From Firmicutes bacterium UBA5496 (GTDB taxonomy: Bacteria; Bacillota; Proteinivoracia; UBA4975): a stretch of DNA of 9,012 nt. This document shows, piece by piece, positions 6,229-9,012 of this stretch (positions are counted from its first letter, which is position 1; every line of letters starts with the position of its first letter). The notes beneath the pieces are model-generated. The model ran no database searches and had not been told where the DNA came from. It saw nothing but the letters and a program-made list of their open reading frames with translations. The translations under genes and the position numbers were made by a program. The stretch is from contig DIPE01000014.1 of NCBI GenBank assembly GCA_002427015.1, positions 1 through 9,012 on the forward strand, in the 5' to 3' direction.

Positions 6229-6592
6229 GGCAATCACATCCCGCATCCTTGATGCAGGGCTTTATTCCAGACTGATAGAGACGCCCGCAACTCTCGAACA
6301 TGGTTAATTCTGTCCACAGCAAGGGAATTTTGCAGGCGCAGGCTAATTCCTGCAGGGAGTGATGCACTGGCTTGCCTCTGACCACAACTATTCCACCTAA
6401 TTCAGCCATTTCCGCTGTGCGCACCACCTGAATGTTGATTAAACCAGACAGCAAAAGTGTAGACGGCCGTGTGAAGGCCAACACGTCGCTGAGAAGATCA
6501 GCGCCGTAGGCGCAATAAACTTGTCGGGAAAGATCCAGTTTGGGCGTCAAGATAGTGGCATCAAGTTTTGAGGCTACATCATACAGATTCAA
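6209..6592 (-). CDS. DRTGG-domain protein, first gene of a Rex-type operon, with a Cys-rich tail
   Basis: A 127-residue DRTGG-domain protein of the type found in clostridial and Thermotoga hydrogenase clusters. The core runs from about 25 to 110 and includes GADLLSDVLAF at 30-40, SGLINIQVVRTAEMAELGGIV at about 49-69, and TELTMFESCGRLY at 94-106. The tail has C113-x5-C119-x-C121-x2-C124, a spacing compatible with metal or Fe-S binding. Function unknown. The start is TTG at 6592-6590, which reproduces the family N-terminus (NLYDVASKLDATIL). A strong AAGGAG lies 10 nt upstream, and there is no in-frame ATG. The coding tail overlaps the next gene by 20-38 nt. It lies directly behind a Rex-like operator, so it is expected to be expressed when NADH is high. 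Confidence 0.82.
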   Translation of the reverse strand: MNLYDVASKLDATILTPKLDLSRQVYCAYGADLLSDVLAFTRPSTLLLSGLINIQVVRTAEMAELGGIVVVRGKPVHHSLQELACACKIPLLWTELTMFESCGRLYQSGIKPCIKDAGCDCHVCPSV

Positions 6593-6613
6593 TGCATTCT
6601 GTCTCCTTCCATT

Positions 6614-6631
6614 ATGTGAAACATTTCACGT
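6614..6631. promoter_or_regulatory. Rex operator candidate upstream of the DRTGG/ATPase operon
   Basis: The 18-bp palindrome ATGTGAA-ACAT-TTCACGT matches 11 of 14 half-site positions of the known Rex consensus TTGTGAA-N4-TTCACAA, with the central GTGAAA/TTTCAC fully symmetric. It lies just upstream of the Shine-Dalgarno (6608-6603) of the gene starting at 6592. Bound Rex would block initiation from a nearby promoter (weak -10-like TATAAA at 6645-6640) or act as a roadblock for the stronger promoter upstream. A rex gene is encoded 5 kb away in the same window. Confidence 0.7.
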
Positions 6632-6697
6632 CCAAGGGCTTTATATATGGGCCTCCGCCCAGTAATTTATGCGAAAAGAACCCAATCGCTCACAATC

Positions 6698-6725
6698 ATT
6701 ATACCATATTCCGGCATCAAGGCAA
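6698..6725 (-). promoter_or_regulatory. Sigma-A-type promoter for the DRTGG/ATPase operon
   Basis: On the minus strand TTGCCT (6725-6720), a 16-nt spacer and a perfect TATAAT (6703-6698) sit between the folC stop and the Rex-like palindrome. Transcription would begin near 6690 and run about 100 nt before the first start codon, with the palindrome inside the leader. No intrinsic terminator is seen after folC, so some read-through from valS-folC is also possible. Confidence 0.55.
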
Positions 6726-6741
6726 TGTATTTTTTTTATCC

Positions 6742-7959
6742 TTAAGTTTCAAAACCCCTGGCCTCCCGGACAGCAGCAAAGGAACCTGTGACGCAGACCA
6801 CATCTGCCTGGGGCAGTGCCGCAATAATGCCTGCGCAGATAGAATCAACCTGGAGTCCACCGGCTAAGCCCCTGGGGTCATAACTGCGCGGGTCCAGGAC
6901 GGGGGCCAGGTACACCTGCTCAGTCGCCGCAAGCATGAGCGCCAGCATTTCTGTGACCTGCTTATCTGCCAAAAACCCGGCAACTAATGCTAATTTTGCC
7001 CTGGGGTATTTCTCAGCAATGGCCGCCAGCAGGTTGGCAACGGACTCAGGGGTATGGGCCACATCCAGGATAAAAACAGGTCTTCCCGGCATGACTTCAA
7101 AGCGTCCCGGCAGCCGGGGCGCCCTCTTGATGCCTTCTATAATTGCCTTATCGCTTATCCTGGGATGAAAAGTCGCCAGGCAGGCGGCCATGGCTGTATT
7201 TGCCTTGTGGGCATCGGTTGTGAACTCTGTCGCTAATGACAGTGTCTTCTCCGGCAGCCTCAGTTCAAGTTTTCCCCTCTCCTGCCAGGCAAAATCACTG
7301 GGATAGGATAAGACCGGAGCCCCCAGGCGGCTAGCTCTCTGCCTCAGCACTGTCAAGGCCTCCCCGCTGGCAGCTGTAACCAGGGGAGTTGCGGGCTTGA
7401 TTATGCCTGCTTTTTCCCAGGCTATTTTCGCCAGGGTATCTCCTAAAATGCCTTGGTGTTCCAGGGCCACAGTGGTGATGCAGGTGGCCAGGGGGCGCCG
7501 GAAGAGATTGCCGGCGTCCAGCCTTCCCCCCAGCCCCGCTTCCAAGACAATTGTCCTTGCTCCCAAGTCCCGAAACCACATGAGGGCCGCCGCTAAAATA
7601 ATCTCGCCAAAAATCCAGGTGCCTTTTTCCTGGGTGAGTGCCGGCAAATTTGCCCTAATATCTGCCACATATGCCCCCAGGGTCTCCTCATCAATATCTC
7701 TGCCCTGAAAATTAACCCTTTCGGTAAGGCTGAGCAAATGGGGAGAGGTCACCAGGCCGGTGGTAATTCCGGCCTGGGTGAGGATGGCAGCCAAAGTAGA
7801 GGCAACAGTGCCTTTGCCTTTGCTGCCGGCGATAAAAAATACTTCAAAATCACGATATTCCGGCACCAAATGGTTTAACAGCAGCCAGGCCCGATACAGG
7901 TTAAATTTCAGCACGCTGAATCTTGGCAGCCCATCCAGCCAGGCAAGAGCTTTATGCAT
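6742..7959 (-). CDS. folC: Folylpolyglutamate synthase / dihydrofolate synthase family (FolC)
   Basis: ATP-dependent Mur-ligase-fold enzyme that adds glutamate to folates and, in many bacteria, to dihydropteroate. The 405-residue product is slightly shorter than typical FolC (about 420-430). Visible motifs: P-loop GSKGKGT at 45-51, SPHL at 72-75, LGGRLDAGN at 143-151, EHQGILG at 167-173, WEKAGIIK at 181-188 with the Lys equivalent to the carbamylated residue, PGRFE at 284-288, DVAHTPES at 299-306, and TGSF near the C-terminus. The P-loop (SKGKGT rather than TNGKGS) and DVAHT (rather than DGAHN) differ from common bacterial FolC and resemble eukaryotic FPGS, so dihydrofolate synthase activity is less certain. 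ATG 7959 shares its A with the valS stop (TGATG); a TTG one codon earlier is less likely. The valS-folC pairing is conserved in Firmicutes. Confidence 0.92.
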   Translation of the reverse strand: MHKALAWLDGLPRFSVLKFNLYRAWLLLNHLVPEYRDFEVFFIAGSKGKGTVASTLAAILTQAGITTGLVTSPHLLSLTERVNFQGRDIDEETLGAYVADIRANLPALTQEKGTWIFGEIILAAALMWFRDLGARTIVLEAGLGGRLDAGNLFRRPLATCITTVALEHQGILGDTLAKIAWEKAGIIKPATPLVTAASGEALTVLRQRASRLGAPVLSYPSDFAWQERGKLELRLPEKTLSLATEFTTDAHKANTAMAACLATFHPRISDKAIIEGIKRAPRLPGRFEVMPGRPVFILDVAHTPESVANLLAAIAEKYPRAKLALVAGFLADKQVTEMLALMLAATEQVYLAPVLDPRSYDPRGLAGGLQVDSICAGIIAALPQADVVCVTGSFAAVREARGFET

Positions 7960-9012
7960 CAATGGCTTCCGGCTCTTTGCAGCTGATTCAGCCGCTCCAG
8001 GACCTGCTCCCGTTTCCCTTGGTAATCCCCAAGCTTTTCCCTTTCAGTGTCAATTACACTTTGAGGAGCCTTGCTCATAAATCCGGAATTGGCCAGTTTC
8101 TTTTCAAGCCGCTCTACTTCTTTGTCCAGCCTGGCCCTTTCCTTTTCCAGACGCTGTATTTCCTGCTTGATATCAATAACCTCTTTCAGGGGAACCATAA
8201 GCTCCCCAAAGCCAAGAGTCCTGCCCACAGCCTCTGTGGGTTTCGTTTCCTGGACCATTACCTTGAATTCGCTGGCCCGGGCCAGATGGCAGACTAAAGG
8301 TGATAGCTCACTATATCCCTTGTCCGCATCCACATAGAGCCAGGCGGGTATTTTTTTGCCGGGGCTTAAATTTAGTTCGCTGCGGATGTTGCGCACCGCC
8401 CACACCAGTTCCATTACTGTCTCAAATTGTCTGCCATCATAAGCGCCATCAGTCTTAGGCCAGGAGGACAGGGCAATGGATCCTGTCTCCAGTTGTTGCC
8501 AGATTTCCTCAGTGATGAAAGGCATAATCGGGTGCAGCAGCTGCAAAGAACCCATTAGCACTTTTTTCAGCACGGCCTGGGTCATTTTTCGCGTGCCTGA
8601 ATCTCCTGCCAGGCCCAATTTCGCCGCCTCAATGTACCAGTCACAAAACTCATTCCAAAGAAAATCATAGATTGCCCGGGCAGCTTCCCCCAGTTCATAT
8701 TTCTCCAAATTAGCGGTGACACTGGCAACGGCAACATTGAACCTCTCCAGAATCCAGCGGGAGGGAATATCCAGTTTATCTTGAATTATCGGTTCGGTGT
8801 CTCCCTCAAGATTCATAAGCACAAAACGCGCGGCATTCCAAATCTTGTTGGCAAAGTTGCGGCTAGCCTCCACTTTTTCCAATTGAAAGCGGATGTCATT
8901 GCCCGGAGCAGCGCCGGTAAGCAAGGTAAAACGCAGAGTATCGGCGCCGTAATCTTTGATAATATCCAAGGGATCAATGCCGTTGCCCAGGGACTTGCTC
9001 ATCTTGCGCCCC
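7959..9012 (-). CDS. valS: Valyl-tRNA synthetase, C-terminal part, truncated by the window edge
   Basis: Class I aminoacyl-tRNA synthetase that charges tRNA-Val. The visible part, about 350 residues of an expected ~880, opens at the window edge with GRKMSKSLGNG, the KMSKS catalytic motif; the ATG at 9002 is the Met of this motif and not a start codon. After the rest of the stem-contact region, the anticodon-binding domain follows, with WNEFCDWYIEAAKL and HPIMPFITEEIWQQL, a signature of Val/Leu/Ile synthetases. The last ~80 residues form a basic coiled coil (EIQRLEKERARLDKEVERLEKKL and onward), the C-terminal tRNA-contacting arm found in ValRS. The stop TGA (7961-7959) overlaps the folC start. 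Any T-box leader would lie outside the window. Confidence 0.97.
   Translation of the reverse strand, partial: GRKMSKSLGNGIDPLDIIKDYGADTLRFTLLTGAAPGNDIRFQLEKVEASRNFANKIWNAARFVLMNLEGDTEPIIQDKLDIPSRWILERFNVAVASVTANLEKYELGEAARAIYDFLWNEFCDWYIEAAKLGLAGDSGTRKMTQAVLKKVLMGSLQLLHPIMPFITEEIWQQLETGSIALSSWPKTDGAYDGRQFETVMELVWAVRNIRSELNLSPGKKIPAWLYVDADKGYSELSPLVCHLARASEFKVMVQETKPTEAVGRTLGFGELMVPLKEVIDIKQEIQRLEKERARLDKEVERLEKKLANSGFMSKAPQSVIDTEREKLGDYQGKREQVLERLNQLQRAGSH

Noticed and set aside
6704..6745. Terminator after folC
   Set aside because: A run of Ts or As is present, but I found no convincing GC-rich stem on the minus strand ahead of it.
9000..9002. ATG at 9002 as the start of valS
   Set aside because: It is the Met inside the KMSKS motif; the frame continues open to the window edge.

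Overview
The window is about 9 kb of bacterial chromosome in which every supported gene lies on the minus strand, so it reads biologically from right to left. The content points to an anaerobic, spore-former-type Firmicute (Clostridia; a Moorella/Peptococcaceae-like relative is my guess). The reasons are a Rex redox repressor, small DRTGG-domain and GHKL-ATPase proteins of the kind usually found beside [FeFe]-hydrogenase genes, a sporulation-type lipoprotein polysaccharide deacetylase, strong purine-rich Shine-Dalgarno sequences, and frequent GTG/TTG starts. No rRNA, tRNA, CRISPR array, prophage or intact insertion sequence was seen.

Layout from right to left. (1) 9012-6742: the C-terminal two-fifths or so of valyl-tRNA synthetase (valS, cut by the window edge), joined by a TGATG stop/start overlap to folC. 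(2) 6741-6593: an intergenic region with a sigma-A-like promoter and an 18-bp palindrome that closely matches the Rex operator. (3) 6592-4933: four tightly overlapping small genes in the order DRTGG, GHKL ATPase, DRTGG, GHKL ATPase, closed by a clear intrinsic terminator at 4925-4898. (4) 4870-1586: a second transcription unit with its own near-consensus promoter. It encodes a 518-residue TPR protein, then a perfect 22-bp-arm palindrome, then a membrane-anchored TPR-like protein and a lipoprotein polysaccharide deacetylase, and it ends at an intrinsic terminator. (5) 1568-1: a promoter with a possible autoregulatory Rex site, rex itself, and the N-terminal 274 codons of aspartate ammonia-lyase (aspA), which runs off the left edge.

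The most interesting reading links units 3 and 5. The window encodes Rex, which senses the NADH/NAD+ ratio, and also carries a good Rex-type operator in front of a self-contained module of two DRTGG/ATPase pairs. In related anaerobes such proteins accompany electron-bifurcating or NADH-linked [FeFe] hydrogenases. Here the terminator closes the operon with no hydrogenase gene inside it. This suggests a detached, redox-controlled signalling or maturation module of unknown biochemistry. That is inference; the operator, overlaps and terminator are visible in the sequence.
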